Source: Aureimonas sp. Leaf427 | Lineage (GTDB): Bacteria > Pseudomonadota > Alphaproteobacteria > Rhizobiales > Rhizobiaceae | Reading direction: 5' to 3' | Length of the DNA: 64,000 nucleotides | Assembly (NCBI RefSeq): GCF_001425485.1 | Contig: NZ_LMQW01000023.1 | Location: forward strand, 346,915 to 410,914 | Notes under the pieces: generated by a model | The model's database searches: none | Seen by the model: the letters and a program-made list of their open reading frames with translations, nothing else | Told to the model about the DNA's origin: nothing | Position numbers and translations under genes: made by a program | Shown: piece by piece, positions 20,196-30,786 of the stretch | How the letters are laid out: the number at the start of each line of letters is the position of its first letter | Position numbering within the stretch: position 1 is the stretch's first letter

Positions 20196-21479
20196 TCAGG
20201 CCGCCTTTTCGATCCGGGTCAGCCCGCCCATGTAGGGCACCAGAACGTCCGGCACCGTCACGCTGCCATCCTCGTTCTGATAATTTTCCAGAACGGCGAT
20301 CAGGCAACGGCCGACGGCGACGCCGGAACCGTTCAGCGTATGGACGAAACGCGTCTGCTTCTCGCCCGCCACCTTGTAGCGCGCGCTCATCCGCCGCGCC
20401 TGGAAATCGCCGCAGACCGAGCAGCTCGAAATCTCGCGATAGGCGTTCTGACCGGGCAGCCAGACCTCGATGTCGTGCGTCTTCTGGGCCGAAAAGCCCA
20501 TGTCCCCCGTGCAGAGAACGACCGTGCGATAGGCAAGGCCAAGCCGCTGCAGCACGGTCTCGGCGGCCGCCGTCATGCGATCGTGCTCGGCCAGCGACTG
20601 GTCCGCCGAGGTGATCGACACCATCTCGACCTTCGAGAACTGATGCTGGCGCAGCATGCCGCGCGTGTCGCGGCCCGCCGAGCCCGCCTCCGAGCGGAAG
20701 CAGGGCGTCAGAGCTGTGAAGCGCAGGGGCAGAGCCGCCTCGTCGAGGGTCGTCTCGCGGGCGAGATTGGTCAGCGGCACTTCCGAGGTCGGAATGAGCC
20801 AGCGACCGTCCGTCGTGCGGAACAGGTCTTCGGAAAACTTGGGAAGCTGGGCCGTGCCGAAGACCGCCTCGTCCTTCACGAGCATGGGCGCGACGACCTC
20901 CTGGTAGCCGTGCTCGCCCGTGTGAAGATCGAGCATGAACTGCCCGAGCGCGCGGTCGAGCCGCGCGAGCGCGCCCTTCAGGATCGTGAAGCGCGAACCG
21001 GCGATCTTGCCCGCCTGATCGAAATCCATGAGCCCGAGGGCCTCGCCGATATCGAAATGCTCCCTCGGCGCGAAGGGGAAGCTCTTCGGCGCGCCGAAGG
21101 TGCGGATCTCGACATTGCCGGTCTCGTCGGGGCCGACGGGCACCTCGGCGAGCGGCACGTTGGGAATGCCGGCCAGGAGATCGGCGATCGTCTGGTCGAG
21201 ACGGCGCTCGGTCTCCTCGCCCGCCTGGATCTCGGCCTTGATCTCTGCGACCTCGGCGATGACGGCCTCGGCCCGCGCGGCGTCGCCGCTGCTCTTGGCC
21301 TTGCCGATTTCCTTGGAGGCGTCGTTGCGGCGGCTCTGAAGGTCCTGCAGCCGCTTCAGATGCGCGCGGCGCTCCTCGTCGAGGCTGAGAATCTCAGCCG
21401 ACGTGAAGGCGGCGCTTCGACGGGCCATCGCCTCGTCGAACGAAGCCGGATTGTCGCGTATCCATTTGATATCGAGCAT
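20196..21479 (-). CDS. serS: Seryl-tRNA synthetase
   Basis: A 427-residue class II aminoacyl-tRNA synthetase. The N-terminal helical hairpin (about 1-110) that grips the long variable arm of tRNA-Ser begins [20 protein letters not shown]. The catalytic core shows the serine-site TSEVPLTN, motif 2 [16 protein letters not shown], and motif 3 near the C-terminus with [19 protein letters not shown]. It lies 45 nt downstream of tatC, the usual arrangement in Hyphomicrobiales. Confidence 0.98.
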   Translation of the reverse strand: MLDIKWIRDNPASFDEAMARRSAAFTSAEILSLDEERRAHLKRLQDLQSRRNDASKEIGKAKSSGDAARAEAVIAEVAEIKAEIQAGEETERRLDQTIADLLAGIPNVPLAEVPVGPDETGNVEIRTFGAPKSFPFAPREHFDIGEALGLMDFDQAGKIAGSRFTILKGALARLDRALGQFMLDLHTGEHGYQEVVAPMLVKDEAVFGTAQLPKFSEDLFRTTDGRWLIPTSEVPLTNLARETTLDEAALPLRFTALTPCFRSEAGSAGRDTRGMLRQHQFSKVEMVSITSADQSLAEHDRMTAAAETVLQRLGLAYRTVVLCTGDMGFSAQKTHDIEVWLPGQNAYREISSCSVCGDFQARRMSARYKVAGEKQTRFVHTLNGSGVAVGRCLIAVLENYQNEDGSVTVPDVLVPYMGGLTRIEKAA

Positions 21480-21524
21480 GAAAGTCCCCGTTTCCGAAAG
21501 GCGGAGGCGAGGGACGAACCGGCT

Positions 21525-22349
21525 TCACGCGGAATCGGCGGACGCGTCGCTTTCGGCAAGCTGTGCGGCCCGTTTGCGTTCGATCATCCGTGCCGTGATG
21601 ATCGAAACCTCGTAGAGAAGGATGGTCGGGATCGCAAGGCCGATCTGGGACATCGGGTCCGGCGGGGTCAGGATCGCCGCCGCGATGAAGGCCAGGACGA
21701 TCGCCCATTTGCGTTTGGAAATAAGACCTTCCGTCGTGACCATGCCAGCCCGCACGAGAAGCGAGGTGACGACGGGAAGCTGGAACACCATGCCGAAGGC
21801 GAAGATCAGCCCCATGATCAGCGACAGATATTCCGACACGCGGGGCAGAAGCTGGATGGCCGCCTGTCCAGGCACGTTGCCCGATTGCTCCATGGAGAGG
21901 AAGAACCACATGACCATGGGCGTGAAGAAGAAATAGACGAGCGCCGCGCCGAGCAGGAAGAGCAGCGGCGTCGCGACGAGGAAGGGGATGAAGGCCGCCC
22001 GCTCGGTCTTGTAGAGGCCGGGGGCGACGAACTTGTAGACCTGGATGGCGATGATCGGGAAGGCCAGGAAGAAGCCGCCGAAGGCCGCGATCTTGACCTG
22101 CGTGAAGAAGAACTCCTGCGGCGCCGTGTAGATCAACTCCACCTGCCGATCCGAAATGCCGGCCCAGGCGACGGCGGTCTGATAGGGCACGACGAGAAGG
22201 TTGAAGAGCTGCTTGGCGAAGAAGAAGCAGACGAGGAAGGCCGCGAAAAAGCCCGCCAGCGCCCAGATCAGCCGGGTGCGCAGCTCGATCAGATGCTCGA
22301 TGAGAGGTGCGGAGGAGGCCTCGACCTCGTCGGTTCCGGCGCGGCTCAC
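21525..22349 (-). CDS. tatC: TatC, twin-arginine translocase receptor
   Basis: A 274-residue inner-membrane protein with six expected spans. The signature IEHLIELRTRLIWALAG precedes span 1, and the first periplasmic loop holds QVELIYTAPQEFFFTQVKIA. A later span region carries FQLPVVTSLLVRAGMV. TatC recognises the twin-arginine signal of folded exported proteins. Its ATG overlaps the TatB stop by 4 nt, a sign of translational coupling. Confidence 0.97.
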   Translation of the reverse strand: MSRAGTDEVEASSAPLIEHLIELRTRLIWALAGFFAAFLVCFFFAKQLFNLLVVPYQTAVAWAGISDRQVELIYTAPQEFFFTQVKIAAFGGFFLAFPIIAIQVYKFVAPGLYKTERAAFIPFLVATPLLFLLGAALVYFFFTPMVMWFFLSMEQSGNVPGQAAIQLLPRVSEYLSLIMGLIFAFGMVFQLPVVTSLLVRAGMVTTEGLISKRKWAIVLAFIAAAILTPPDPMSQIGLAIPTILLYEVSIITARMIERKRAAQLAESDASADSA

Positions 22350-22879
22350 TTGGCCTCTCCTTCGCGATGGGCACCGTTGAGGCCGCTCCCGTTCAGGACA
22401 GGCGCAGGCGCCGAGGCCGGCTCGACCGGCGTCGCCTCATGAACGGGCGTCGCGACGGGCGGCGGTGGCGGAGCGGCGGACGTGTTGGCGAGCGGCTGCG
22501 ACTCGGCCGTCGCGGCAATGCTGGGGTCGGCGGGGGCCGCAGGAGCGGTCGCGGACGGGACGGTCGGCTCAGGCGCGCGCGTCGCGGCCATGAGGGACGA
22601 GCGGATCTCGTCGCCGACGGCCCGCATCGGGTTCATCGCCTTGCGGATGTCGGACGCGGGATTCATGGAGCGCAGGTCGTTCACGGTGGAGCGAACGTCC
22701 TCCATCTCGGCCTCGCGCAGGGCCTCGTCGAACTGCTTTCGGAAATCGCCCGCCATCCGCCGCAGCTGGGTGGTCGTCCGCCCGAAGGTGCGAAGCATGC
22801 GCGGGAGGTCTTTCGGACCAACCACCACGATCAGCACCACGCCGATGACGAGAAGCTCGGACCAACCAATATCGAACAT
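22346..22879 (-). CDS. tatB: TatB, twin-arginine translocase subunit
   Basis: A 177-residue protein with the TatB N-terminus MFDIGWSELLVIGVVLIVVV, the hinge GPKDLPRMLRTFGR, then an amphipathic helix and coiled region. The C-terminal 90 residues are a Pro/Ala-rich disordered tail, typical of alphaproteobacterial TatB. It partners TatC in binding signal peptides. Confidence 0.95.
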   Translation of the reverse strand: MFDIGWSELLVIGVVLIVVVGPKDLPRMLRTFGRTTTQLRRMAGDFRKQFDEALREAEMEDVRSTVNDLRSMNPASDIRKAMNPMRAVGDEIRSSLMAATRAPEPTVPSATAPAAPADPSIAATAESQPLANTSAAPPPPPVATPVHEATPVEPASAPAPVLNGSGLNGAHREGEAK

Positions 22880-23074
22880 AGACGCCGTTTCCCGATCGGG
22901 ATCTGAAGCACGAAACCGTCCCGGGGCCGATCAGACGGGCGGTCGCGTCACCCGGGCGAAGGTTCACCTCGGCCGGGCGAAAGGGAGCGGGAGCGCCGAA
23001 CGTCTGCCCTCATGGGCCCGGCGGCGCTCCGACTCCGGCAGGGTCGGATCTGGACCGAAGATCGGTCCGTTCGA

Positions 23075-23308
23075 TCAGACGATGGTCTTCTCGACCTTGT
23101 TCGGGTCGTGGGAGACGATATCGCCGTCGCGGTGATCGAGCGAACGGCGCTCCTGCACCACGGTCGTCTCGTCGTCGCTCATGCCCTTCTTGAAGTTCTT
23201 GATGCCCTTGGCGACGTCGCCCATCAGCTCGGGGATCTTGCCGCGCCCGAAGAGCAGAAGCACGACCGCGAGGACGATGAGCCAGTGCCAGATGCTGAAG
23301 CTACCCAA
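23075..23308 (-). CDS. tatA: TatA, pore-forming twin-arginine translocase subunit
   Basis: A 77-residue protein with the canonical start [19 protein letters not shown] and hinge [20 protein letters not shown], followed by a short charged tail. No ATG fits: the only start that begins the family alignment is TTG at 23308, and TAGGAGTAAGGCA immediately upstream gives an AGGAG ribosome site 8 nt before it. TatA oligomers complete the translocation channel. It precedes tatB by 195 nt. Confidence 0.95.
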   Translation of the reverse strand: MGSFSIWHWLIVLAVVLLLFGRGKIPELMGDVAKGIKNFKKGMSDDETTVVQERRSLDHRDGDIVSHDPNKVEKTIV

Positions 23309-23453
23309 TGCCTTACTCCTAATGCCACGCAGCCCGCGAGCGCCTCGGGGGCCTTCGTTCATGACGGAAAGCCGGATGCTTTCCGCTCGCTCGTCGTGTC
23401 CGACCAGCCGCCGGCCCCGCCGCCCCATCCAGGCGGCCGGATCTTGCCTCGCG

Positions 23454-24578
23454 TCAGTCGGTCCCCTCGCATCCTTCAAACACGATAACGTCTTGCGGAT
23501 CAACGGAGACGAAGACCTCGGCAAGCCCGTCCGGCAGTTGTCCCGCCCTCAATCTCGCACGAAGCGGCCGATCGAGGCCTTCGACGGCGATCGTCAGGAG
23601 ATCGACGGCGCCGAGGAAGCGCCGGCCGACGATCCGGCCCGAGACGCCCTCGCCCTTCGCCGCGACCAGAAGCCCGGTGAGGCGCAGAGCCACCGTCATA
23701 GTCGTACCGTCGGATCGTGGCGAGCTTGCGACGGCACCGAGCGCCGTCACGACCCTGCCGCCCCTCGCCTCGCCCTCGATCACGTTGAGCTCCGAGAAGA
23801 AGCCGGCGGCGAAGAGATCGGTGGGACGGCGATAGATATCCTCTCCCGTGCCGATCTGCACGAGACGGCCGCCGCGCAGAAGCGCGATGCGGTCGCCCAT
23901 GCGCATGGCCTCCTCGGCATCGTGCGTGACGACGATCGCGGTCGCCCGGCTTTCGCGAAGGATCTGAAGCGTATCGGTGCGCACGACGTCCTTCAGGCGG
24001 CTATCGAGGCCGGAGAAGGGCTCGTCCATCAGGAGGACGGAGGGGCGCGGGGTGAGCGCGCGGGCCAGCGCCACGCGCTGCTGCTCGCCGCCGGAGAGAG
24101 CGTGCGGATAGTTCGCAGCGCTTGCAGCGAGACCGACGCGCTCAAGAGCGCTCCTCGCCGCGCGCCGCCCCTCGTCGCGGCCGAGATGGCCCAGACCGAA
24201 GCGGACGTTGTCGAGCAGCGTCATGTGGGGAAACAGCGCGAAGTCCTGGAACATCAGGCCGACCCCGCGCTTCTCCGGCGGCACGAAGGCCGATGGCCCG
24301 GAGACCTCGTGTCCGCCGAGGACGACGCGGCCGGACGTCTGGCGCTCGATGCCCGCGGCGATGCGCAGAAGCGTCGTCTTGCCGGAACCGGACGGGCCGA
24401 GAAGGCAGAGGATCTCGCCGGGCTCGGCCGAGAGCGTGATTCCTTTCAGAATCTCCGTTCTGCCGGCGGTGAGACGGATATCCTCGAAATCGAGGCGGGC
24501 CGCGTTGCCGTTCGACGGGTCGCCGAGCCGGCCATGCGGCAAGGCGGCGTCCTCGACCTCGCTCGATCCGATCGTCAT
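23454..24578 (-). CDS. Orphan ABC transporter ATPase (FbpC/PotA type)
   Basis: A 374-residue importer-type ATPase. Walker [14 protein letters not shown]-loop [11 protein letters not shown], signature [15 protein letters not shown], Walker [12 protein letters not shown] and switch His [10 protein letters not shown] are all intact, and a TOBE-like domain fills the last 130 residues. The length and tail resemble ferric-iron (FbpC/FutC) or polyamine importers. No permease or binding-protein gene is adjacent. It lies between nagZ and tatA, the place where scpA and scpB sit in most Hyphomicrobiales genomes that I recall. Substrate unknown. Confidence 0.85.
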   Translation of the reverse strand: MTIGSSEVEDAALPHGRLGDPSNGNAARLDFEDIRLTAGRTEILKGITLSAEPGEILCLLGPSGSGKTTLLRIAAGIERQTSGRVVLGGHEVSGPSAFVPPEKRGVGLMFQDFALFPHMTLLDNVRFGLGHLGRDEGRRAARSALERVGLAASAANYPHALSGGEQQRVALARALTPRPSVLLMDEPFSGLDSRLKDVVRTDTLQILRESRATAIVVTHDAEEAMRMGDRIALLRGGRLVQIGTGEDIYRRPTDLFAAGFFSELNVIEGEARGGRVVTALGAVASSPRSDGTTMTVALRLTGLLVAAKGEGVSGRIVGRRFLGAVDLLTIAVEGLDRPLRARLRAGQLPDGLAEVFVSVDPQDVIVFEGCEGTD

Positions 24579-24624
24579 CCTGCGGCTGCCCCGTCGCCCG
24601 TCCTTTCGCGTTGGGCTAGCGGCT

Positions 24625-25650
24625 TTAGGCCGTGCGGGCAACCAGTTCGTCGAACTCGGCGCGCAAGGCGGCCTCGTCGAGCACCGGCCGATTCGGCGCG
24701 ATGAAGGTCTCGGCATGAGCGGCCCGGCGCTCGGCCTCGCCCCGCAGCGGCTGGACGGCGCTCGCAACCTTGCGCATCTCGGTCATGTCGCCATTGCAGT
24801 GGAGAACGACGTCGCAGCCCGCCGCGATCGCCTGTCGCGAGAGATCGCCGATATCGCCGGCGAGCGCCTTCATCGAGATGTCGTCGGTCATCAGCAAGCC
24901 GTCGAAGCCGATCTCGTGCCGGATCACGCTCTCGACGACGATCTGCGAGAGCGTCGCGGGGAAGGTCGGGTCGATGTCGGTGAAGAGGAGATGGGCCGTC
25001 ATGGCGGCGGGCAAGGTCTTCAGCGCCTGGAACGGGACGAAGTCGATCGTCGCGAGCTCCGGGCGATGCGTGGCGACGACGGGCAGTTCGAGATGGCTGT
25101 CGGCATTGCCACGCCCGTGGCCGGGCATGTGCTTCATCACCGGCAGGACGCCGCCCGCGACCAGACCGTCGGCCGCCGCGCGGCCGAGCGTCGCGACCGT
25201 ATCGGGCTGCCAGCCATAGGCGCGGTCGCCGATGACGGAATGGGCGCCCTCGACCGGAACGTCGAGACAGGGCAGGCAGTCGGCATTGATGCCGTAGCCC
25301 ATGAGGTCATGGGCGATGAGACGCCCCTGGAGCCAGGCGGCGCGCTCGCCCTTCTGCCGGTCGGCGTCGAAGACGCGGCCGATCGCGGCGGCCGGCGGAT
25401 AGGTCGGGGCGATCGGCGGGCGCAGGCGCTGCACGCGCCCGCCCTCCTGGTCGATGAAGACCGGCACGGTCGCACGGCCATCGGCGGCTTTGAGTTCCCC
25501 GACGAGATCGGCGAGCTGGCCGGCCGAGTGGATGTTCCGCCCGAAGAGGATGTAGCCCCAGGGGCGCTCGTCGGCGAAGAAGAGGCGCTCGTCCTCGGTC
25601 AGGCTGAGGCCGGAACAGCCGGCGATCCAGGCCTTGGAACCCTTGGTCAT
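24625..25650 (-). CDS. nagZ: NagZ, beta-N-acetylhexosaminidase
   Basis: A 341-residue cytosolic glycoside hydrolase of family 3 that removes N-acetylglucosamine from recycled muropeptides. Start MTKGSKAWIAG at 25650 follows GGAGAG. Family features: FIDQEGGRVQRL, the mobile-loop acid/base motif KHMPGHGRGNADSH, and the nucleophile Asp in GLLMTDDISMKAL. It lies 46 nt before the ABC ATPase gene and 98 nt after the SPOR protein gene, in a cell-wall-linked group. Confidence 0.96.
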   Translation of the reverse strand: MTKGSKAWIAGCSGLSLTEDERLFFADERPWGYILFGRNIHSAGQLADLVGELKAADGRATVPVFIDQEGGRVQRLRPPIAPTYPPAAAIGRVFDADRQKGERAAWLQGRLIAHDLMGYGINADCLPCLDVPVEGAHSVIGDRAYGWQPDTVATLGRAAADGLVAGGVLPVMKHMPGHGRGNADSHLELPVVATHRPELATIDFVPFQALKTLPAAMTAHLLFTDIDPTFPATLSQIVVESVIRHEIGFDGLLMTDDISMKALAGDIGDLSRQAIAAGCDVVLHCNGDMTEMRKVASAVQPLRGEAERRAAHAETFIAPNRPVLDEAALRAEFDELVARTA

Positions 25651-25748
25651 CTGTCTCTCCGCATGCGCCGAACGGCTGCGGGGCGACATGCGCCCCGCAG
25701 AAGGTCCCGGTCTTTCCGAGCTGTGAAGGAGGAATGCCGCCGCCGCGC

Positions 25749-27473
25749 TCAGCGCGCCACGAAGCAATTGCCGCCGGCGGCCTTCAAACGGTTGCACAGG
25801 TTGGCCGCCTCGGCTTTCGATTCGGCTGCGACGCGGACGCGGTAGAAGGTCCCCTTGCCCGGAATCTCCGCGGCCTGGATGCCGACGGAGCGCCCGGAAA
25901 TGACCTGAGAGAAACGGGAGCCGAGGCTCTGCAGCGACTTCTGTGCCAGAGCCTCCGAGGGCTGCGACGATATCTGGACATAGTAGCCGCCGGAGGCCGC
26001 CGGGGCCGCAATGGGCGCCGGCGCGGGGGACGGCTGGATCGCGGCGACCTCGATCGGGTCGGCTGCCAGAACGGGCGCATCCGGCTCCGGCTCGGGCGCT
26101 GCGGCCGCCGCAACGGGCGCGGGCTCGGCGGCGGCCGGCGTCGTCGCGACGGGCGTCGGCATCCGGGGGGCGGCCATCGGCGTCTCTACGGGTGCGCTCG
26201 CTTCGACCGAGGCGACGTCCATCGCGGCGGGCGCCATGGTCGATCCGTCCCCGGCTCCCGGCGACATCGCGGCGCTGGATGCGGCGGAGGGCATGCTGGC
26301 CGGCATGAGCGTTCCATCCGGGCGCACGGCCATGGTGCGCACCTTGCGCGGCTCGAGAACGGGGATCTCGGATGCGCCGCTCGCGTCGGCCGCAGCCGTC
26401 TCGACCCGGGTCTCGTCCTTCAGGTCGAGCCCTTCGCCGTCGCCCAGTTCCACGCCCGGAAGGCTGTCGTCGTAGACGCCGGGCGTTGCCTCCGGCGGCA
26501 GATCGATGGGCTCTTCGGCGGCGGTCAGGAGCGCCTGCTGCTGCGGCGCGGACTGCCCGGCCGGCGCGGCGACGCGGTCGTAGACGGCCTTGTTCTGGTT
26601 GGGGATCGAGCGCCCGCCCGGCTCCTTCGGCACCATCTTGAAGGGCACCGTGTCGGCCTTGATCAGAAGCGGGTCGCCGGAGGCGACGAGGGTGGACCCA
26701 TCGCCGGACGAGAGAGCCGAAAAACCGATCACGCCGACGAGGGCCAGCGCCGCGACGCTGCCGCCGAGCATGACCATGCCGCGCGACAGGAACCGGCGCC
26801 CCCGGCGCGGCTCCTCGTCCATGTCGTCGTATCCGTCCGACGAATCGCCATCGCCGACGGCGACCGTGTAATCGACGCCGGACGGCAGCGGGCGAAGCGC
26901 GGCCGCGGCCGACATCGGCAGAGCGGGCTGCCGGGGCACTTCGCTGCGATGGAGGACGGCAAGCTCGCTGGCGATCAGCTTGTCGAAATCGTCGAGCTCA
27001 GGCTCGGACATGCCCTCGACCGGCTCGTCCACGACGCGCTCGGGCGCGAAGGACTGCGTCTCGACGATGATCGACTGGCGCGGATTGGCGGGCGAGGACA
27101 GACCGCGCAGGGCCTGCTCCAGATCGGCCTGAAGGTTCAGCGCGGAGCGATGTCCGACGCTGCCGAGGCCGGCCATGCCGTAGCTTGCGCGATCTTCCAT
27201 CGGATCGGCGAGACGCACGGCGCGCGGGGCGACCCAGCCCTGATGGGCGCTGTTGGCGGGCTTGTGGTGCGAGGAGGCCGAGGCGAGATCGCGGGCGACA
27301 TCGACGGCGAGCGCATCGGCGAACTCGTCCTCGAAACCGTCGTCGAACTCGGCCGATGCGCCCATGCGCTCGACTTCGGTTTCGAACATGTTCGCGAGAT
27401 CGGCGAAAGGATCGGAGCCGTCCGCTCCCGACGAGGAGCCGACGCCTCGTGCCTGAGCCTTCATATCGCCCAT
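25749..27473 (-). CDS. SPOR-domain membrane protein
   Basis: A protein of about 574 residues. A long acidic cytoplasmic part (1-225) precedes one membrane span near residues 230-252 (RGMVMLGGSVAALALVGVIG). A Pro/Ala-rich periplasmic linker and a C-terminal SPOR domain (about 494-574, from YYVQISSQPSEALAQ to GGNCFVAR) follow. SPOR domains bind denuded glycan strands at the division septum, so the protein probably marks septal peptidoglycan. Several starts are possible (27473, 27479 or TTG 27482); 27473 has the best spacing from CGGAG. It lies between argS and nagZ, the conserved place. Confidence 0.9.
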   Translation of the reverse strand: MGDMKAQARGVGSSSGADGSDPFADLANMFETEVERMGASAEFDDGFEDEFADALAVDVARDLASASSHHKPANSAHQGWVAPRAVRLADPMEDRASYGMAGLGSVGHRSALNLQADLEQALRGLSSPANPRQSIIVETQSFAPERVVDEPVEGMSEPELDDFDKLIASELAVLHRSEVPRQPALPMSAAAALRPLPSGVDYTVAVGDGDSSDGYDDMDEEPRRGRRFLSRGMVMLGGSVAALALVGVIGFSALSSGDGSTLVASGDPLLIKADTVPFKMVPKEPGGRSIPNQNKAVYDRVAAPAGQSAPQQQALLTAAEEPIDLPPEATPGVYDDSLPGVELGDGEGLDLKDETRVETAAADASGASEIPVLEPRKVRTMAVRPDGTLMPASMPSAASSAAMSPGAGDGSTMAPAAMDVASVEASAPVETPMAAPRMPTPVATTPAAAEPAPVAAAAAPEPEPDAPVLAADPIEVAAIQPSPAPAPIAAPAASGGYYVQISSQPSEALAQKSLQSLGSRFSQVISGRSVGIQAAEIPGKGTFYRVRVAAESKAEAANLCNRLKAAGGNCFVAR

Positions 27474-27574
27474 CACCATCAACTCCGCTCTCGCACGCCC
27501 GGTCTCGGACTTTCGAGCCAGGCCCGAAAAGGCTCAAATTCGTTAGGAGACGAAATTGACCAAAGCGTGATCCG

Positions 27575-29323
27575 TCACCGCATTTCCTCCGGCGCCTCGA
27601 CGCCCATGAGGCCGAGCCCGGAGGCGATGACGGCGGCGACAGCTTCGACCAGCGCCAGTCTCGCAAGGGTCATTTCTGACTGATCAGGGTTAACAAAACG
27701 TAAGCCCGGCAGATCGCGTCCCCGATTGTATTGTGCATGGAAAGCTTGCGCGAGGTCGTAGAGGAAGAAGGACAGCCGGTGCGGCTCGCGGTTTTCCGCC
27801 GCGGACTGAACGAGGCGCGGGAACTCCGCAAGCTTGCGGACGAGCCCGATCTCGCCCTCGTCGGCCAGAAGCGCCAGATCGGCCGTCTCGGGCGACGGGT
27901 GAATGCCGGCCTCCGCCGCCTGCCGAACGACGGAGCGGGCGCGGGCATGGGCGTACTGAACGTAGAAGACCGGATTGTCCTTCGACTGTTCCGTGACCTT
28001 CTTGAAGTCGAAGTCGAGCGGCGCGTCGCTCTTGCGGAAGAGCATCATGAAGCGGACCGGATCGCGGCCGACCTCCTCCACGACATCGGCGAGCGTGACG
28101 AAATCGCCGGAGCGTTTGGACATCTTGAAGGGCTCGCCGTCGCGATAGAGCTTCACGAGCTGGCAGAGCACGACGTCGGCGCGCGCTTCGCCGCCGGAGA
28201 TCGCCTTCGCGACGGCCTCCAGGCGCTTCACGTAGCCGCCGTGGTCGGCGCCGAGGACGAAGACCATCTCGCGGAAACCACGGGCGTACTTGTCGGCGAA
28301 ATAGGCGACGTCGGCGGCGAAGTAGGTGTAGGTGCCGTCGGACTTGACGAGCGGACGGTCCATGTCGTCGCCGACATCGGTGGAGCGCAGAAGCGTCTGC
28401 TCCCGGTCCTCCCAGTCCTCCGGCGCCTGGCCCTTCGGCGGCGGCAGAGCGCCCTGGTAGACGAAGCCGCGCTCGCGCAGATCCTCGATCGCCGCCTCGA
28501 TCCGGCTGCGGTTCTCGCCGGCCTTCCTGTGCAATTCGCGCTCGGAGAAGAAGACCTCGTGCTCGATGCCGAGCCGCTTCAGATCCTCGCGGATCATCTC
28601 CATCATGGCGTCGATCGCTACATCCCGGACGATCGGCAGCCATTCCGCCTCGTCCATCGCGACGAGCGTCTCGCCATACTGATCGGCGAGCTTGCGGCCG
28701 ACGGGCTTCAGATAGTCGCCGGGATAGAGACCGGCCGGGATCTCGCCGATCTCCTGGCCGAGCGCCTCGCGGTAACGCAGGAAGACGGAGCGGGCGAGGA
28801 CGCCGATCTGCGCGCCCGCGTCGTTGACGTAATATTCCTTCACCACCTCGTCGCCGGCAAAGGCCATGAGATTGGCGATGGAATCGCCGACGACGGCGCC
28901 CCGGCAATGGCCGACATGCATCGGGCCGGTCGGATTGGCCGAGACATATTCGACATTGACCTTGCGGCCCGTCGCCCTGCCCCGGCCATAGTCCCGCCCG
29001 AGCCGCAGAATCTCGCCGAGATGGCCGGTCCAGAAGGCAGGCGCGAGGCGCAGATTGATGAAGCCGGGACCGGCGATCTCGACACTTGCGACATCGGGAT
29101 CGTCGGCGAGCTTGGCCGACAGCGATACGGCGAGCTCGCGCGGCTTCAGGCCGAGCGGCTTGGCGAGAACCATCGCGGCATTGGAAGCCAGATCGCCGTG
29201 GCTCGCATCGCGCGGCGGCTCGACCGTGATGCGGGAGAGGTCGAGCCCTTCCACGCCACGGCGGGCAAGGTCGGCCTCGACGATCGTCCGGATGCGCTGC
29301 TCGAAGTCGGCGAAGATGTTCAT
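27575..29323 (-). CDS. argS: Arginyl-tRNA synthetase
   Basis: A 582-residue class I aminoacyl-tRNA synthetase. Start [10 protein letters not shown] at 29323. The catalytic HIGH-type motif is [18 protein letters not shown] near residue 130, and the KMSKS-type motif is [11 protein letters not shown] near residue 400. The C-terminal DALR anticodon-binding domain contains [13 protein letters not shown]. It lies 58 nt after dgt and 101 nt before the SPOR gene, consistent with one transcription unit. Confidence 0.98.
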   Translation of the reverse strand: MNIFADFEQRIRTIVEADLARRGVEGLDLSRITVEPPRDASHGDLASNAAMVLAKPLGLKPRELAVSLSAKLADDPDVASVEIAGPGFINLRLAPAFWTGHLGEILRLGRDYGRGRATGRKVNVEYVSANPTGPMHVGHCRGAVVGDSIANLMAFAGDEVVKEYYVNDAGAQIGVLARSVFLRYREALGQEIGEIPAGLYPGDYLKPVGRKLADQYGETLVAMDEAEWLPIVRDVAIDAMMEMIREDLKRLGIEHEVFFSERELHRKAGENRSRIEAAIEDLRERGFVYQGALPPPKGQAPEDWEDREQTLLRSTDVGDDMDRPLVKSDGTYTYFAADVAYFADKYARGFREMVFVLGADHGGYVKRLEAVAKAISGGEARADVVLCQLVKLYRDGEPFKMSKRSGDFVTLADVVEEVGRDPVRFMMLFRKSDAPLDFDFKKVTEQSKDNPVFYVQYAHARARSVVRQAAEAGIHPSPETADLALLADEGEIGLVRKLAEFPRLVQSAAENREPHRLSFFLYDLAQAFHAQYNRGRDLPGLRFVNPDQSEMTLARLALVEAVAAVIASGLGLMGVEAPEEMR

Positions 29324-29381
29324 GGCGGGGATTCCATCGATCGACCGGGGCCTGACGGGCGCCCCGGCGGAAAGGGGCGCG

Positions 29382-30590
29382 CTAACGCAATTCCGGTGTG
29401 ACGTCAAACAGCCGCCGGTGCTCGGCGAGCGCATAGCTGTCCGTCATGCCCGAGAGATAATCCGCCACCCTGCGCGCGCGGCGCGCCTCGTCGCCGGAAG
29501 CAGACGTGTCGCGCCATTCCTCGGGCATCTCGGCCGGGTTCTCGAAGAGCCGGGCGAAGAGGTCGCGCACGATCGTCTCGGCGCGGTCCATGACGCGCGA
29601 GACCGAAGGATCGCGGTAGACCCGCTTGAACAGGAAGCGCTTGGTCTCGGCCTCGGCTGCGCGCATGGCGGGCGAGAAGCCGACGAGCGCCCTGCCCGCG
29701 CCGCGCACGTCGTCCACCGAGGCCGGAGCCACCTGCCCCAGCGCCTCGGTCGTCGACACGATCACGTCCTCCACCATCCGCGTGATGTGGCGGCGCATGA
29801 TCTCGTGGACGAGACGAGACCGGTCGAGCGTCGGATAGGCCCGGCGCACCTCGCGCAGGATATCGCCGGCCAGGGGAAGCTCGGCGAGATCCTCGACGTC
29901 GATCAGCCCGGCGCGCATCCCATCGTCGAGGTCGTGGGTGTCGTAGGCGATATCGTCGGAGATCGCCGCCGACTGGGCCTCCAGGCTCGCATGGGTCTCA
30001 AGATGCAGCGGAAAGACGGCGTCGAAGTCGAGGATCGGCCGGGGCACCGGCGCATCGGCCGCAGCCTGCGGGCCGAGAAGCGGGCCGTTGTGCTTCACCA
30101 GCCCTTCCAGCGTCTCGTAGGCAAGGTTCAGCCCGTCGAATTCCGCGTAGCGCCGCTCCAGGGCGGTGACGATGCGAAGCGCCTGCGCATTGTGATCGAA
30201 GCCGCCGTAAGCGGCCATGCAGGCATGGAGCGCCCGCTCGCCCGCGTGTCCGAAGGGCGTGTGGCCGAAATCGTGGACGAGAGCGACCGCCTCCGTCAGA
30301 TCCTCGTCCAGCCGGAAGGCCCGCGCAAAGGCCCGCGCGATCTGCGAGACCTCGATCGTGTGGGTCAGACGTGTGCGGTAGTGATCGCCCTCGTAGGCGA
30401 GGAAGACCTGCGTCTTGTGCTTCAGCCGGCGAAAGGCAGTGGAGTGGACGATGCGATCGCGGTCGCGCTGAAAGGGCGTGCGCGTCGGGCTCGACGGCTC
30501 GGGATAGAGCCGACCGCGCGACTGGCCGGGCTGCACGGCGAAGGCGGCCCGTTCCCCGAGGCCGAAGCCGATCGTCGGCAGATCCGTCAT
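29382..30590 (-). CDS. dgt: dGTPase-like HD-domain triphosphohydrolase
   Basis: A 402-residue deoxyguanosine triphosphate triphosphohydrolase-like protein. HD-superfamily metal ligands are RLTHTIEV (His) and [16 protein letters not shown] (His-Asp, and downstream His); the N-terminal signature [22 protein letters not shown] marks the dGTPase branch. It hydrolyses dNTPs to nucleoside and triphosphate, shaping the dNTP pool. First gene of the dgt-argS-SPOR-nagZ series, divergent from the Fe-S carrier gene, with 196 nt between for both promoters. Confidence 0.95.
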   Translation of the reverse strand: MTDLPTIGFGLGERAAFAVQPGQSRGRLYPEPSSPTRTPFQRDRDRIVHSTAFRRLKHKTQVFLAYEGDHYRTRLTHTIEVSQIARAFARAFRLDEDLTEAVALVHDFGHTPFGHAGERALHACMAAYGGFDHNAQALRIVTALERRYAEFDGLNLAYETLEGLVKHNGPLLGPQAAADAPVPRPILDFDAVFPLHLETHASLEAQSAAISDDIAYDTHDLDDGMRAGLIDVEDLAELPLAGDILREVRRAYPTLDRSRLVHEIMRRHITRMVEDVIVSTTEALGQVAPASVDDVRGAGRALVGFSPAMRAAEAETKRFLFKRVYRDPSVSRVMDRAETIVRDLFARLFENPAEMPEEWRDTSASGDEARRARRVADYLSGMTDSYALAEHRRLFDVTPELR

Positions 30591-30786
30591 CGCGCCTCAG
30601 CTCCCCGCGCGTCACCGGCGCCCAAAGCGACGCGCGTCCCGAAGGCCCGCATGAACGACGCTCCAACTCTTTCCACTCGACGCCCGGCCTGCTTCACATT
30701 GACCGGACCCTCCCGGCTGCATACCTAGAGGACAACGCTTCAACAAGGAGAGCGGCCGGGGTCACTGCCTTCGCCGCGTCGGATAT

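Noticed and set aside
19254-22442. Plus-strand open frame of 1062 codons opposite surE, serS and tatC
   Set aside because: It crosses several certain genes on the other strand, and its His/Arg/Asp-rich composition marks a mirror frame.
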